A stretch of 64,000 nucleotides of DNA, taken from the NCBI GenBank assembly GCA_029204225.1, contig CM055093.1:1226117-1290116 (forward strand), in the 5' to 3' direction. Numbering within the stretch: the first letter of the stretch is position 1; each line of letters opens with the position of its first letter. The stretch comes from Diphasiastrum complanatum (lineage: Eukaryota > Streptophyta > Lycopodiopsida > Lycopodiales > Lycopodiaceae). The notes beneath the pieces were generated by a model. It saw only the letters and a program-made list of their open reading frames with translations, was not told where the DNA came from and searched no databases. The translations under genes were made by a program, and so were the position numbers. Of the stretch, positions 43,460-60,204 are shown piece after piece.

Positions 43460-45223
43460 TCATGTTTGATTTAGCTTTGTGTCCTTCATGATCTTTTCAT
43501 ACCATTTTGGTATCTTAGATTCAGGTGATACACTATGTGGAGAGTATGTATCCCAAGGAGTGTCCAAGTAATGTCTCTTACTTCCAACCGGTTTCTCCTT
43601 TATTGCTCCTATTGGCAAGTGCCTCCTCCTAGGCTCTTGAATAGGTGGTGTTCTTTCATATTCGCCCTCTCGACTTTCGTCTTCACGTTCATCATTTTGT
43701 GGAGCATCTTCTTCATTTTCTTCCTCCAGAATTGTGGGAAGTCTATTGACGCTTTCACCTTTTGCATGGTCTCCATCTTCATACCTATGTGTTTCATCAA
43801 AGATCACATCTTTGCTAATGTGAATCTTGTTCATTACATGATCAAAACACCTGATTTTTGGCTTTATTCCAGTAAATGCTTCTTCAGGAGTCACATTTGG
43901 AACTGCAACTGTAGGGCTCCTGTTTTGCAAGAACGTTGTCACACTACACGCTTCCGACCAAAGTGAATCGGTCAAGCCCATTTGCTTCATCATGGAGCGT
44001 GCACTCTCCATAGTCGTTCTGTTTTTTCTTTCAGCTACACCATTACTATGCGGCGTGTGTGACTGTGTGAATTGTCTTTTAATGCCGTGTTCTTTGCAAA
44101 AGTCTTCAAAATCATCAGATTTGTATTCGCCCCCTCTATCAGATCTTAGCACTTTTATGTGTGCATCTAGTTGGTTCTCTACCAAAGTTTTGAACTCCTT
44201 GAAACGAGCAAAAGCATTAGATTTCCTCTTCAAGAAATAAATCCATGTCCTCCTAGAGTAATCATCTATGAAAGTCATAAAATAATATGCTTTCCCCAAT
44301 GACATGGTCTTCATTGGGCCGCACAGATCGCTGTGAATTAGTTCTAGCGGTTTCTTAGCTCTTGCAGCTCCACCTTTCTTAAATGTCTCTCTGTGATGCT
44401 TTCCCATGATGCATCCTTCACATATTGCATGATGATCATCCTGTAATGCTGGTAACCCTATTACCATCTTCAGCTTTGCCATCAATCTCAAGCTCCCATA
44501 GTTCAAATGACCAAGTCTTCTGTGCCATAACTCAGATTGAGATGTTGTTGAGATAGCCAAACCATATTCACCTGGTTTTGCAGCATCCAATTTATAAAGG
44601 CCACAGTTACTATCTCTATAACCCTTCGCCACCACTTTGTGGTTATGGTTCGTATCCTTCATAAGGCATCCATCCTTGAGAAATTCAACTTTAAGATATT
44701 GATTTGCCATTACACCAACAGAAAGCAAACTCTTTCTGAGTCCAGGAACATAAAGTACATTAGGGATATTTCTAATTTTGCCATCAGGAAATTGCACAAG
44801 TACATTGCCCACACCCTGTATCTGGCATTCCTCTCCATTGGCTTGAGTGACCTTATCCCCATCATGGATTGGTGAGAATTTTTCAAACCAATCACCGTTT
44901 TCGGTCATATGCCTTATGGCGCCTGAATCTATGAACCATCTGGCACCATCATCAACTTGGGATGCTAATGCCGATGAGAAAACACTTGTCTCGTCATCTT
45001 CTCCATCATCTTCAGCAATGTTTCCTTGTTGAGTCACTTTTCTCTCCTTTATGTCTGCTTTCTTCTTATAACACTCGTGTGCCCAGTGGCCCGGTTTGTG
45101 GCAATAGTAACATTTTTCTTTCTTCTTCTTTTTCCCTTTTGATGACAATTCTCCTTCATCATCATCATCCTTGGATTTCTTAGGAATCCTTTTCCATCCT
45201 TTCTGCTTGCCTTTAGCAAGCAA
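43460..45223 (-). pseudogene. gag C-terminus, protease and integrase (RLC-15)
   Basis: A single 587-codon frame: Lys-rich stretch, zinc knuckle CYYCHKPGHWAHEC, protease WFIDSGAIRHMT (Asp present), GAG-pre-integrase LWHRRLGHLNYGSL and CEGCIMGKH, and core HSDLCGPM, FIDDYSRRTWIYFLK, VLRSDRGGEYK, SHTPHSNGVAERKNRT. All D,D,E residues are present. At GIKPKIRCFDHVMN the C-terminal block has lost the usual FGC...GYS part, then resumes at KIHISKDVIFDE. The frame ends before RT, with an acidic linker (EEENEEDAPQNDEREDES). Confidence 0.92.
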
Positions 45224-45255
45224 GGCTTGATCCTGCTATGGGGTCTGTCTTGACT

Positions 45256-45828
45256 TCACCACTTCGCGACGCTGCTCTTCTTGCAACATGATTCCGTGGA
45301 AGTCTTCAAAAGTAGGCAACCTCTCCCTCGAAGCAATGCCGCTAGCCCTTCCAAGACACCGCTCATCGTGGTATGTACCAACTCAATATCTCTGATTGGT
45401 TCTCCAATCACCACAAGTTGATCTCTCAGCTCCTTTATCTTGGTGAAGAAGGATCCCACTGATTCATTTTCTTCCATCCTTACTGTGTTCAATCTCGACT
45501 TCAAGAACATGGCTCGAACTAGATTGCAAGTTTGAAATTGCAATCTAAGAGCTTCCCAAGCTCCCCTAGCCGTCGTGGCATCACTTATGTGAGTGATCAC
45601 ATGGTCTTTCACTGAAAGATTGATCAAGGATAATGCTCTCTGTGCCTTTTTATCAAAGGCCCTTATGTCACCTGGAGTGGTATTTGGTCGGACTTCAATA
45701 TCTGCCATGATTTTCCACAACTCTTTTTCCATCAAAATGCTCTTCATTTTGAATTTCCAGATGTTGTAGTTAGAAGCCCCATCAAGTTTGCTTGCATCGC
45801 CCAAAATTTCCTCATTGATGTTTGCCAT
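45256..45828 (-). pseudogene. gag (RLC-15), frameshifted near its end
   Basis: ATG at 45826-45828. NYNIWKFKMKSILMEKELWK, ARGAWEALRLQFQTCNLV, RLNTVRMEENESVGSFFTKI, ELRDQL. This is the copia gag_2-type capsid region, and the Trp lost in RLC-11 and RLC-16 is intact here. The C-terminal part shifts frame at about 45320, near the LPTFEDF block, so gag is separated from 43460-45223. Confidence 0.85.
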
Positions 45829-47075
45829 CTCCGAACTGCTTAAAACTTCACTTGTAGGCTATAAAGTGTATGCTAGAGCCAACCGTGATGTCAAAAATCG
45901 ATAATAATGACCTGCAATTTTTAGCTTACCAGGCCACCCGCCACTCTTTCGCCAAATTGAAAGCCAAACTGGCATCGTTTTCCAAAATGCTTCACATCAC
46001 CAACTCCCAGCTTCCTGCCTAGTAGAATGGTGAAATCACTTCTGGCGCACTTCGAACACTTTCTTCGCGGTAATCACTCTGTTTTGGTGTACCGTACTTG
46101 CAGGTATAGTCAGGATGCCCTTCGTTTGGAGGCTATAGCCTTTCGTTTGGTCAAAATAGGCTAAAGGAGGTAAAAATAAGGGCAACTTGGGTTTTTCAAC
46201 TGTTTCTTCAGTGTGAAGAAACTTCACCCTTCAAAGGCTTGGGACCCAACAATTTTTTCAGTTTGAAAATTTTTAATGAAGTTGCAATGCACTTTGCACT
46301 TCAGACCCCTTCAGACTTTTTCACTTCAATCCAACACATCCTTTAGATCCTACAACCCACCTGTTGTGAAATGACCATCGTCGATCTGTATGAATCAAGA
46401 TCGGACGGCTGTCAACGCGTTTGTACGTTGATCAAAGGCCTTCAAAGCACTGAACACTTCAGGCCGCTAGCTGATGATTAGGACTGAGCGCACGACAGCT
46501 CCCGCGACCTCTCCTCCTCCTCTCTCTTCCAATGATGGAGTTTTCTCTCTCCTTCACGGGCTATGGCAGCTCCTCATGAATCGAACTAGCTGCCTTCCTC
46601 CTCCACAGCCAGGCGCGGCCTCCCTACCACTGAATCGCACTACCAGGGCGCCCATTCACAGCCTCTCACAACTTTGAAAACGTCCTCCTACAAGGAGATA
46701 TCTCAGATTTTGTCCCTTGAAACCCTAGCAATTTTGAAGAGAAGAATATATTGAGCTTTACTCAGGCTTACCCTTAGCTTTCCTTTGCAGCTCCTAACTG
46801 ACTGAGGTCGCCCTACTGTAGGTTATCTTCTGCTCCAAACTGCTCTTCAAACGGTATTTGATTGGATTCAAACGAATTACAAATGCCAAGCAACCCTTCA
46901 GAAGAAATTTTCAGCTTCAAACTTGCTTGCTTTTTTATTCAACCAACAATTCCCTGTCTCTAAATCCTTTTTACAGTTTTGAGTCGTTCCACGAATCTCC
47001 ACAGACTCGGTAAGCCAACAAACCGTCGTGAATTCGCAGCTCTCTGTGCTTGTCCGGTGATTCCAGCCACCAAGG
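45829..47075 (-). other. RLC-15 untranslated leader
   Basis: 1.25 kb, more GC-rich than the surroundings. No coding motif seen. Confidence 0.6.
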
Positions 47076-47087
47076 GCTCTGATACCA
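47076..47087 (-). other. primer binding site (Met tRNA), RLC-15
   Basis: Minus strand TGGTATCAGAGC, perfect, directly abutting the LTR end TTAACT. Confidence 0.92.
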
Positions 47088-47336
47088 AGTTAAAAAAACA
47101 CAATTGAAAACACCCGACCAGATCAATCACCACAGCACAACGTCAAGTGCAACAAGAATTCAGAATTGCTCACTTCAAACTGTATATTCCAGACTACTTG
47201 TAAGTACAAAGATGAGTTCCTTAAAAACACTCAAAGGGCTCGTAAAAGAAAGATGTCCCGATAACTCTAGAACTAAGCACACGTGGTGCCGTCGAAATAG
47301 GAAAGCACTGTATAAGTCCATCATTGCTATTTAACT
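47088..47336 (-). repeat. 5' LTR of RLC-15
   Basis: 249 bp. Plus strand AGTTAAAAAAACAC...CTATTTAACT, followed by the duplicated target ATTTA. Confidence 0.9.
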
Positions 47337-47341
47337 ATTTA

Positions 47342-48860
47342 ACTAGAGACAATGTCATCGGGCAAATTCACACGTTCGGGGCAGACATTGTCCATCAATA
47401 GCATTTTTCCATCCGCATGTGATTTTTCAATTATTAGCAGGGAGTCATATGCCAGTATATTTAAAAATTTTAAAGAGGCTTTTGGACAATTGCACGTTAG
47501 AAAATTCCCCATTCCTTGCCCTTTTTAGATTAAATTGGAGAGATGTATTGAATAGGGGCATGCAAAATGTTATTGGAATCCCTTACCACATCAATGAGAT
47601 CTATAATTCAAAATCTGGCAATTTGTCATATGATTCTACCAACAACTTGTTTGTGGATTTGAATCATTTATTAAGATTTGTAGTGAAATTCTTTAATATG
47701 ACAAGTGTTAGTATGGGCAAACTTATACTGGTTGTCAAGGCCTCTTGAATGAACTGACAGACGCACTTGTGTTCCTCACAGAATATGACTCACTTGAACA
47801 GTGTTTGAAAATGAATACCCTGAGGTCCAACCATGCCAAAGTGGACTCCATGTACAATAGGATGGTACAGTGTTTCCCAAGCCAAATGGAGCTATTGTAA
47901 ATAGCCAATTGGAGATTGCTAATGCGGAAAAGTATTTCTCATCATGTATTTGATAAGCAAATAGATTTTGTTCTCTCTCAGTGCATAACTAACCTATTAT
48001 ACCTTTTGTGATTTCAGTTAGCTCAACAAGATGATGGACACAACTATGGATGGTTCTCCATCCATAATGTACATGACTTTTTGGAGTGGTACATCATGCA
48101 ATTCAGGGCTTTGAATATAGAGAGATAAATAAAATGTTCTAATTTTTGAAAAAACAAATCTAAAATAACTGGGTTATTTTAGATTTGTTTTTTCAAAAAT
48201 CGATTAACTCGGTTATTTTGGATTTGCAGTACAAATGCAAAGCTTTTACAATAAATGAGATATATGAGTTTCATCAACAAATGTTGGTGAACTTATAATC
48301 TCATGCAACACCCATTTGCACACTTGAGATAGGTGCATTCTCTCTATTCAAGTCCCACCATATTCTTTGAGCATTATATAAAAAATATGAACATCCAGCT
48401 CATGTCTTTAGCTTTGAAAATTCATTTGACCAAAAGATGAGCAACCTTTTCTAGACTTGGCTTAAAAGGTGTCCACATGTCTCCCACCATAGCTGAGTTG
48501 GATCAAAATGTTTCATGTGGTAGCTATGACCCATGCTTAAATCTTAGTTTATGTGTGAAGTTGACAAACTCTATGTTGGCTTCGACCTTGTGAATCTATA
48601 TCAAACCAATGCAAGCCAGAGAAAAAAATGTCTTTAGGTAGAGTATGTTGTCAAAAAGTGGTCTCATCCCCTTTCAAAATTTTGATTGTGCTATCAATGT
48701 TGACTACCTTTTGGAGGGTAGATTTTAAGTTGTCCCTTGAGACACTCACACTTAATCACAATAACTCGTTTTATGGGTGCAAGTTCATATGTTGAGGTCT
48801 AGTTATTTGTTTTTAGTTGCCTACAATATTCTAAAAATATCTATCTATCCTACATGTCAA
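47342..48860 (+). pseudogene. gene-like exons of unknown function
   Basis: An open frame at 47419-47748 (109 codons: NWRDVLNRGMQNVIGIPYHI) has protein-like composition. Further on, acceptor-like TGTGATTTCAG precedes a 36-codon frame at 48018-48127 (YGWFSIHNVHDFLEWYIMQF). Another acceptor GGATTTGCAG precedes a 22-codon frame ending in TAA at 48298 (YKCKAFTINEIYEFHQQML). A third stretch at 48380-48560 (ELDQNVSCGSYDPCLNLS) also looks coding but contains stops. No domain is recognised. The donor after the second exon reads ATAAAT instead of GTAAAT. Confidence 0.35.
48142..48200. repeat. perfect 28-bp inverted repeat (hairpin)
   Basis: Arms at 48142-48169 and 48173-48200 are perfectly complementary with a 3-base spacer (TGG). 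It lies in a possible intron of the gene-like region. Part of the right arm recurs imperfectly just downstream (GGTTATTTTGGATTTG). Confidence 0.95.
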
Positions 48861-49125
48861 TGTTAGAAATCAATGATAAACTTCATTCTGTTACTGTTTA
48901 CGATGTACATTAATGTTGACAACTGTTACCCGTTGTAATTAGTCGTAGGCTAGTCTATTAGTCTACTCGTAGGTTTTCTCTCTCTATCAGGATTTAGGGT
49001 TCGTTTGTACATTTTACATTTTAGTATACTACAGTGTGATAGAGTGATAGTGTGTGTTCTTCTTTCGCCTTCTTGTGGTGATTGCTTATGGTGAATGCTT
49101 GATGTTCCATATCTGATTATTGACA
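48861..49125 (+). repeat. 5' LTR of RLC-16
   Basis: 265 bp, homologous to 28638-28913. It is followed by the near-consensus primer site. Confidence 0.88.
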
Positions 49126-49729
49126 TGGTATCAAAGCTGCGATAGTCCTGCGTGCCTGATCAGTGGATACAGCTTGTCACAGGCTCCGCAATGAAGTGAG
49201 AAAGTCCTTCATGGGAGGTGAAAGCTTGGATAGACAAAAACGGTTGGAAGAAATCCATCTTTGGTGTATTTTGCAGGTTTGGATCTCAGAATCATCAGTG
49301 GGAAACAAAGACACAGTCCCGGAGGCATCAAAAAGGCCAGGGTAGCATCAGACAAATTGAAAATCTGTTGAGTGGAGAGATTTTTACAATACTTTCTAGT
49401 TGTTGTGAAAAGCACAGTCCCGGAGGCATTAGAAAGTCCAGGGAGTATTAGACAGATTGAAAATTTGTTGAGTGAGGGATATTTTCACAATACTTCCTAG
49501 TTGTTTTGAAAAGTGCCATTTGTGTGAGAGGTGTGCCAAGAAATCTCTCATTTGTTTGTTTGGGGTACCGCAAATCATACTAGACAGTGTCTAGTACTGT
49601 CGTTCAGAGTTCGAAGACTTCATACTTTTCACATTACTGATCTCTGTCTTTTGAACAATCACACATTTTAAAATCTAGAATATTTCCTCTGAAAGTTTTG
49701 ATATTTCCTCTACTTTTCATCTTGTCCGT

Positions 49730-49954
49730 ACCAATATCGAATCGACGCGCCAGAGATAAAGAAAACCAAGAGCAGTTGTACATTTGCGCGTCATATCGAT
49801 ATCGCATATCAATACCAATATCGGATCGACGCGCCTGAGGTAAAGAAAATCCAGAGCAGTCGTACATCTGCACGTCACACCAATATCGCATATTCATACC
49901 AATATCGGATCCACGTGCACGAGCTAAAGAGAATTTCGTACACTGGCGCATCGT
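49730..49954 (+). repeat. 84-bp tandem repeat in the RLC-16 leader
   Basis: Units start at 49730, 49814 and 49898 (third incomplete), each opening CCAATATCG and carrying a GCGCGTCA-like or GCACGTCA-like core. RLC-11 has about two units. Confidence 0.9.
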
Positions 49955-50033
49955 ACCGATATCAGGTGTACAACCAAAAATATATAGTTCTATGGTGTGA
50001 TAAATTTCGTGATCCAGACTCATCTATCCAGTA

Positions 50034-50178
50034 ATGGCAAGTCTAAGCGAGAGTGTCCTTAATGAGTCAAGCAAATTGGAAGGAACTGGCAACTATGCAG
50101 TTTGAAAATTCAAACTAAAAAACATATTGATGGAAAAAGAACTATGGGAGATCGTGACAGGTGAAGAGACAAGAAAAA
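50034..50178 (+). pseudogene. copia gag N-terminus (RLC-16)
   Basis: ATG at 50034-50036, then SSKLEGTGNYAV, then TGA at 50103-50105 replacing the conserved Trp, then LKNILMEKELWEIVTGEE. The same stop is present in RLC-11. Truncated at about 50178. Confidence 0.85.
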
Positions 50179-52155
50179 GGGCCTCTTCACTAATTATAAT
50201 TAGTGTTAATGACGACATGTGTACCAATAAGAGAGTGACAATTGAGATGGAATGGTCCATATGACATGGCACATCCCATGGTGTAGATTGGCTCTTTAAA
50301 TTCTAACTCACCCACTAACCCTCTTCTAACTCTACTTCCTCAACTCACAGTAATGATAGTATTGCAATGGTACAATTGCTATTTTTTTCAAACACTTCAA
50401 ATAATTTATTTTTCAACTCAGAGTTTGAATTCTTTTTTGAATTTCTTTTTCAAAATGGGGGCCCAAAGAAATAATGGGCCCCCTCTTTTCACACTCTGTG
50501 TTAACTAAAATAAGTTTTGAAGGCCTTGAATAGTGAAAACCTTCATTGGATTCAAATTTTTTTGCCAAGTATTCCCAAACTTGTACTCTTTAAATATTGT
50601 ACTTAGAGCATGTTTCTTCAGAAATTGCTGCCATTTTTTGAATGGACGAAGAGGAGGGTGCAATAGTCAAGCTCAGAGTTGGTGACTGAGTGTTTCAGTT
50701 TTATTGTTGTATGTTAGTACCACTGATCACATGAGTCTACAGCGTGGAATGTATTCTAGCTCTCATTCCATTGGCAGATGTGGGACTGCAGTTGTCAGGG
50801 AAGTGAACTCTGGATCCAGCTTTATCTCTACGGACTTGCTCATGCATATAATATCACCTGAAACAGATGCACCTTCTCATTTCTATGATTCATGGACTTG
50901 GGATTGTTTGTGTTTCAATGCTGCTAATTCTGAAATAAAATTGTCATACTACAGAATACGGTTGTTGTTACAGTTATAGTTACAGGAACATGTGTAGGTT
51001 GTTTTATCTGTATAGTTTAGATCCTTGACTTGAACAAGCAAGCTGCATGCATACGCATGCGGAAAAGTACTTGGAAAGCCTATTCATGGATATAGAGTTT
51101 AATGAATCAATTAGCTTATCTATTGTGGTTCAACTCTTGATGCCGTAGAAAGTGTTGCAGGGCTGTGTTGTCAAGCGACGCACAGTTCGCCTGCCTGCCT
51201 GTGCGACTGCCTGCGTGCGTTGGGTCCTAAGGAATTGTCCCATAACTTGTTCGGGTCATTCGTTCCTCCTGCTTATAAACGATTGTTGCACATTAGTTTT
51301 TATCCCCTGCTACCGGTTTTGGGGATGAGGGGTCTGCGGGTGTGCCCAGTGGGCCAAGCTTTGAACGTAGAAAAGCACTCGCGTCGGTGCCTGTTGCTGC
51401 CTGCCACAATGTGCTCGAACACTTGCGTATGATGATTCTCAACAACTGCTTAGAAATACTTAAGTCGGGGGTTTGCTATTGAGAGAATATAGGTCCTGTG
51501 TAGATATGTTCTCTAAGATCATATGTATTAATTCTTGAGATAATATTGAGTTTACATTTAGATAACAACAGATATAGTGTAGAATTAATCGATAGCTGGC
51601 TTAAGACGTGTTGGTTCGTCTGTCAATAAGATTATAGATACTTTTGTCATTAAGATTATAGATACTTTCTCTCGTGTTTTTAAATGCTCGTGTCCATCTG
51701 CGGATATAATTTTCCGTTCGTGCTCGGATCGTGTACAGTCTCTTGTTGTTGATTATGATGTAGTTCGGCTTACATCCTCTGGGATTGTGATTCGATAGTC
51801 AAGAAGATCTTTATTTTAAAAAAAGTCGAATTTGAGTATTGCACCGATTGTAAACAAGCAAAAGCCCGAATCGTAGACATCAAAAGTCTCCTAAAGATTC
51901 TTGAACAATGGGCGATCATTTATCCACAAGAATCAAGACATTTGTTCCTGTGCTTCTGCGATCTGATCACAGTATTTGACACAATAAAAGATTGCGTTTT
52001 ATAAATAGCCTCCATGCTTGTAGCCACCAACAATTGAACAATCCAAATAATGCCTTCCGATCCTGTAACGAGCTACATGATATCTCGGAACATTATGGTA
52101 CAGTGTGTACATAATTAGATGGTGGTTAATTCCGCTAAGAATGGGATTTCAGTTA
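50179..52155. other. intergenic, no gene recognised
   Basis: Contains an 18-bp perfect palindrome at 50188-50205 (core TAATTATAATTA) and a 9-bp stem, 9-base loop hairpin GGGGGCCCA/TGGGCCCCC at 50457-50483. Both may be ends of small elements. Open frames at 50704-50979 and 51220-51432 have no domain. This is also the 3' flank of the glucanase gene. Confidence 0.5.
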
Positions 52156-57599
<5,444 letters not shown>

Positions 57600-57600
<1 letters not shown>

Positions 57601-57880
57601 TAAGTGGGTCATCACCACTTGTACAAGTAAGAAAGTCTTAATGGTAGGAAGAAATTTGAAAGAGGTAATGCTCCAAAGGACATTCTAGCAAGAGGCAATG
57701 CAATCACAAAAGAGATGGGCATGGTTGTTGATGTTGTTATCACAAAGGGGACAAGATTGGTTGCCAAGTGTAGCGTAGGCATCCCAAAGGGAGCCGAGAA
57801 CCACGACTTAGCTTCCCAGCCTTCAACTCTTGCCATCCAAACCCACTTGACATACAAGCAGCCAACTCGCCAACAATGAT
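57600..57880 (-). pseudogene. LINE-like zinc-binding (zf-RVT) fragment
   Basis: The minus frame contains GNQSCPLCDNNINNHAHLFC followed by DCIASC, fitting the C-x2-C ... H-x-L-F-x2-C pattern found after the RT of plant LINEs (and in related gene fragments). A stop interrupts it. No RT or endonuclease was seen. Confidence 0.4.
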
Positions 57881-58450
57881 CAGACTTAACCAACTTGAAG
57901 TTCCGAAAACCAACATTGAGATCCAACCTAGCGCCATGCCAGATCGGGGGTCCCGATGTGGGTGACTTCCCTCCAAGCAAGCCGCCCGACATACATCAAA
58001 CTTGACCAACTCGAAGCTTCGTTACAAACGAGTAACATCCATTCCAAGCAAGCGGTCTGACTTACATCAGACTTAACCAACTGAAAGCTTCGTCACGAGC
58101 GCTGGAAGCCAACCTGGTGCCACGCCAGACTGGACAGCCATAAACAGGTAACTTCCACCCAAGCAAGCCATCCAACTCAGCCGACAGGTTAAATCCTGTT
58201 CCCCAAGAGCTTAACCCATTCATGTTCATGCAAGGAACACTCAGAACCACAAGCCGCGACAGATATGGAAACAACCAGTTCCTTGACCAAATGGTCCCGA
58301 CAGCATATCGTTGGCGCCACGGACCGAATGGTCCCGACAGCATACCACTGGCGTCCCGGGATACGACCCTCAGCTATGTGCCAACTTAAAAATTTGGAAG
58401 CGGCCTTACAACTGGCGCTTTTACCGAACACTGAAACCCAGAAGGTAATC
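57881..58450. repeat. degenerate tandem repeats
   Basis: Two to three copies of a unit with CAAGCAAGC, ATCAGACTTAACCAACT and AAGCTTCGT(C/T)AC (57830-58180). Then a 37-bp tandem pair starts at 58286 and 58323 (AATGGTCCCGACAGCATA). Confidence 0.75.
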
Positions 58451-58867
58451 AGAGTCAGTTTGAGGAAAATCCCACTTTCTTGATAAATCTGAGAAGGTTA
58501 CATTTCAAGTGTGTGACCGACCCTAGTCTCCGGGGCGCTAGCATGCCAAGGCGAGAGCCATGACAACATTCCAGCAAGGGAGGCTGAGACTTGGTTGGAG
58601 CTCGCCCTGAGTCGCAACCCGCACTCGCCTACAGTATTGGTGTGATTCGACACCCCCCCTCATACCAAGCACTCTACCCAAGCTGGTAAAGCACGTTTTT
58701 TCTCTCTCTAGAATTGTCTCTTTCTAGAAAGTCATTTTCTCTCTCTAGATTTTATTGATCCTCAGGCTTCCTTTAATCATGCCTAGGTCGTGTGAGGTGA
58801 TTGCACATCGATCTGAGCTCTCTGGACTCCGCTATAACCGATCAAAGATTTTCAGCCATAGGAACTT

Positions 58868-59070
58868 GGCGCCGGCTGGATTCTGGTCACAGTGGCACCG
58901 GGAGCGGCGCCGGCGCCATTGGCGCCGGGAGCAACAGGGGCGCTGCTGGCGCCGATGGCGCCGGAAGTAAAGCTTGTAAAGGTAGCTTTACAACATCCTG
59001 GCGCCGGGGACATAGCTGGCGCCGATGGCGCCGGAAGTAAAGCTTGTAAAGGTAGCATTACAACACCAAG
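58868..59070. repeat. GGCGCC-rich minisatellite
   Basis: Nine GGCGCC palindromes in about 165 bp. It includes a 48-bp block repeated at 70-bp spacing (58946 and 59016), containing GGAAGTAAAGCTTGTAAAGG. Gly/Ala/Arg-rich frames here are composition artefacts. Confidence 0.85.
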
Positions 59071-60199
59071 GAAAGGAAACTTGGATTTAGATAGTAAGGC
59101 ATGAAGTAATAAATGATACATGAATGAGTGTTGTTTTTGGCAAAGGGATAGGAAAGAGTTGTACATGGTAGATTAAATGCATGTTCTTTAGGAATTTATT
59201 GGTTCCTACAATTGCTACTCTTTGCTACCTATGATCTACTGATATTTAAAAGTGTTTGCATTGCAAGAATGGGATCAAGAAACTATTTTTTGATTGTTTG
59301 TATAAACTTTTGTCGAGCTTGGCCATGAGGCCTCTAGAGGAAGGCCATGCCTCACTCCGTCCTTCTTGTGGCAAATAGTCTAGTGAAAAATGATAAATGG
59401 GACCTACATAAGATAAGGGTGAGCTTTGTTTACGTGGTTGGCTTGCATGATTTGTTTTTTTACAATATCAATATGACCCATGATGGCTCTGATGACAAGC
59501 TTTTTTTTAATTATGTGGGAATGCTTGTTCAACGATAGTGCATATGATGTGATTATTTTAAAAAAGTAAAGATGTGAATAATATAAGAAGGGGGAAGGCC
59601 ATCTACGTAGTGCTTATTTAATTTCATATTTTTTGTTAACACAAGTTTTGTTATTACTGTATGAAACCATAGTTTGTAGATATCATTTTCCTCCATTATT
59701 CTATGAAGACTATGAATATAAGCTACCATTCAACAAGTATACTCTAAAAAACAATTTTGAGAAGTAAGAATTGGACAAGTCTACATCATCAAGAAATGAC
59801 AGTGCTCTATATTTATATCTCAAATTATCTACCAACTGGTAAAATTTCCCTTTGTGGGTGGGGCCCAATTGCACCCACACCTTGTGTATTGCTTTAAATG
59901 TCTCATTTAATATGAATCATGTATAGTTGGTATTTCTTTTTCCTAGTTTTTGTCTTCTTGAATATATATTTTGGTATGAGACCCAAAACTAGTAGACTTT
60001 ATAGAAAGTTCATAGTTATTTACATATGGGGGTCAAAGCCAAGTACATTATCGTATATTTTGTTGTACTACTTACAAGTTTGGCAATAATTATTTCTACA
60101 TATATCATCCTTATTACATGCTAAAGTATTTTCAAGCTCAAAGACATTAAATTGCCATCCATGAGAGCAAACTTCTCAATGAGAATACTAGCAATGATT
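59071..60199. other. no recognisable gene
   Basis: AT-rich sequence without a domain-bearing frame. A GGTGGGGCCC run lies near 59857. Confidence 0.6.
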
Positions 60200-60204
60200 T
60201 TCAA

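Larger units (their letters stand above)
42409..47336 (-). mobile_element. RLC-15, complete copia element with AGTTAA...TTAACT LTR ends (TSD ATTTA)
   Basis: 4928 bp with two LTRs (249-251 bp, about nine differences by eye), primer site, polypurine tract, gag, protease, integrase and RNase H, and a perfect target duplication ATTTA (42404-42408, 47337-47341). The LTRs do not end in TG/CA. An internal deletion has removed most of the RT, including the YVDD box, and another removed about 60 residues of the integrase C-terminal region. Unable to replicate alone. Confidence 0.92.
48861..50178 (+). mobile_element. RLC-16, copia 5' part (LTR, leader, gag start)
   Basis: LTR 48861-49125 (TGTTAGAAATC...TATTGACA), primer site TGGTATCAAAGC (49126-49137), leader with three copies of an 84-bp unit, and the gag ATG at 50034. 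The sequence breaks about 50178 after the motif EIVTGEETR. The rest of the element and the second LTR are missing. It belongs to the RLC-11 family. Confidence 0.88.

Noticed and set aside
51220-51432. Plus-strand 70-codon frame near GCCTGCCTG repeats
   Set aside because: No domain, no splice context, and no similarity to any gene part in the window.
58755-59104. Gly/Ala/Arg-rich frames
   Set aside because: They are artefacts of the GGCGCC repeat, open in all frames because of composition.
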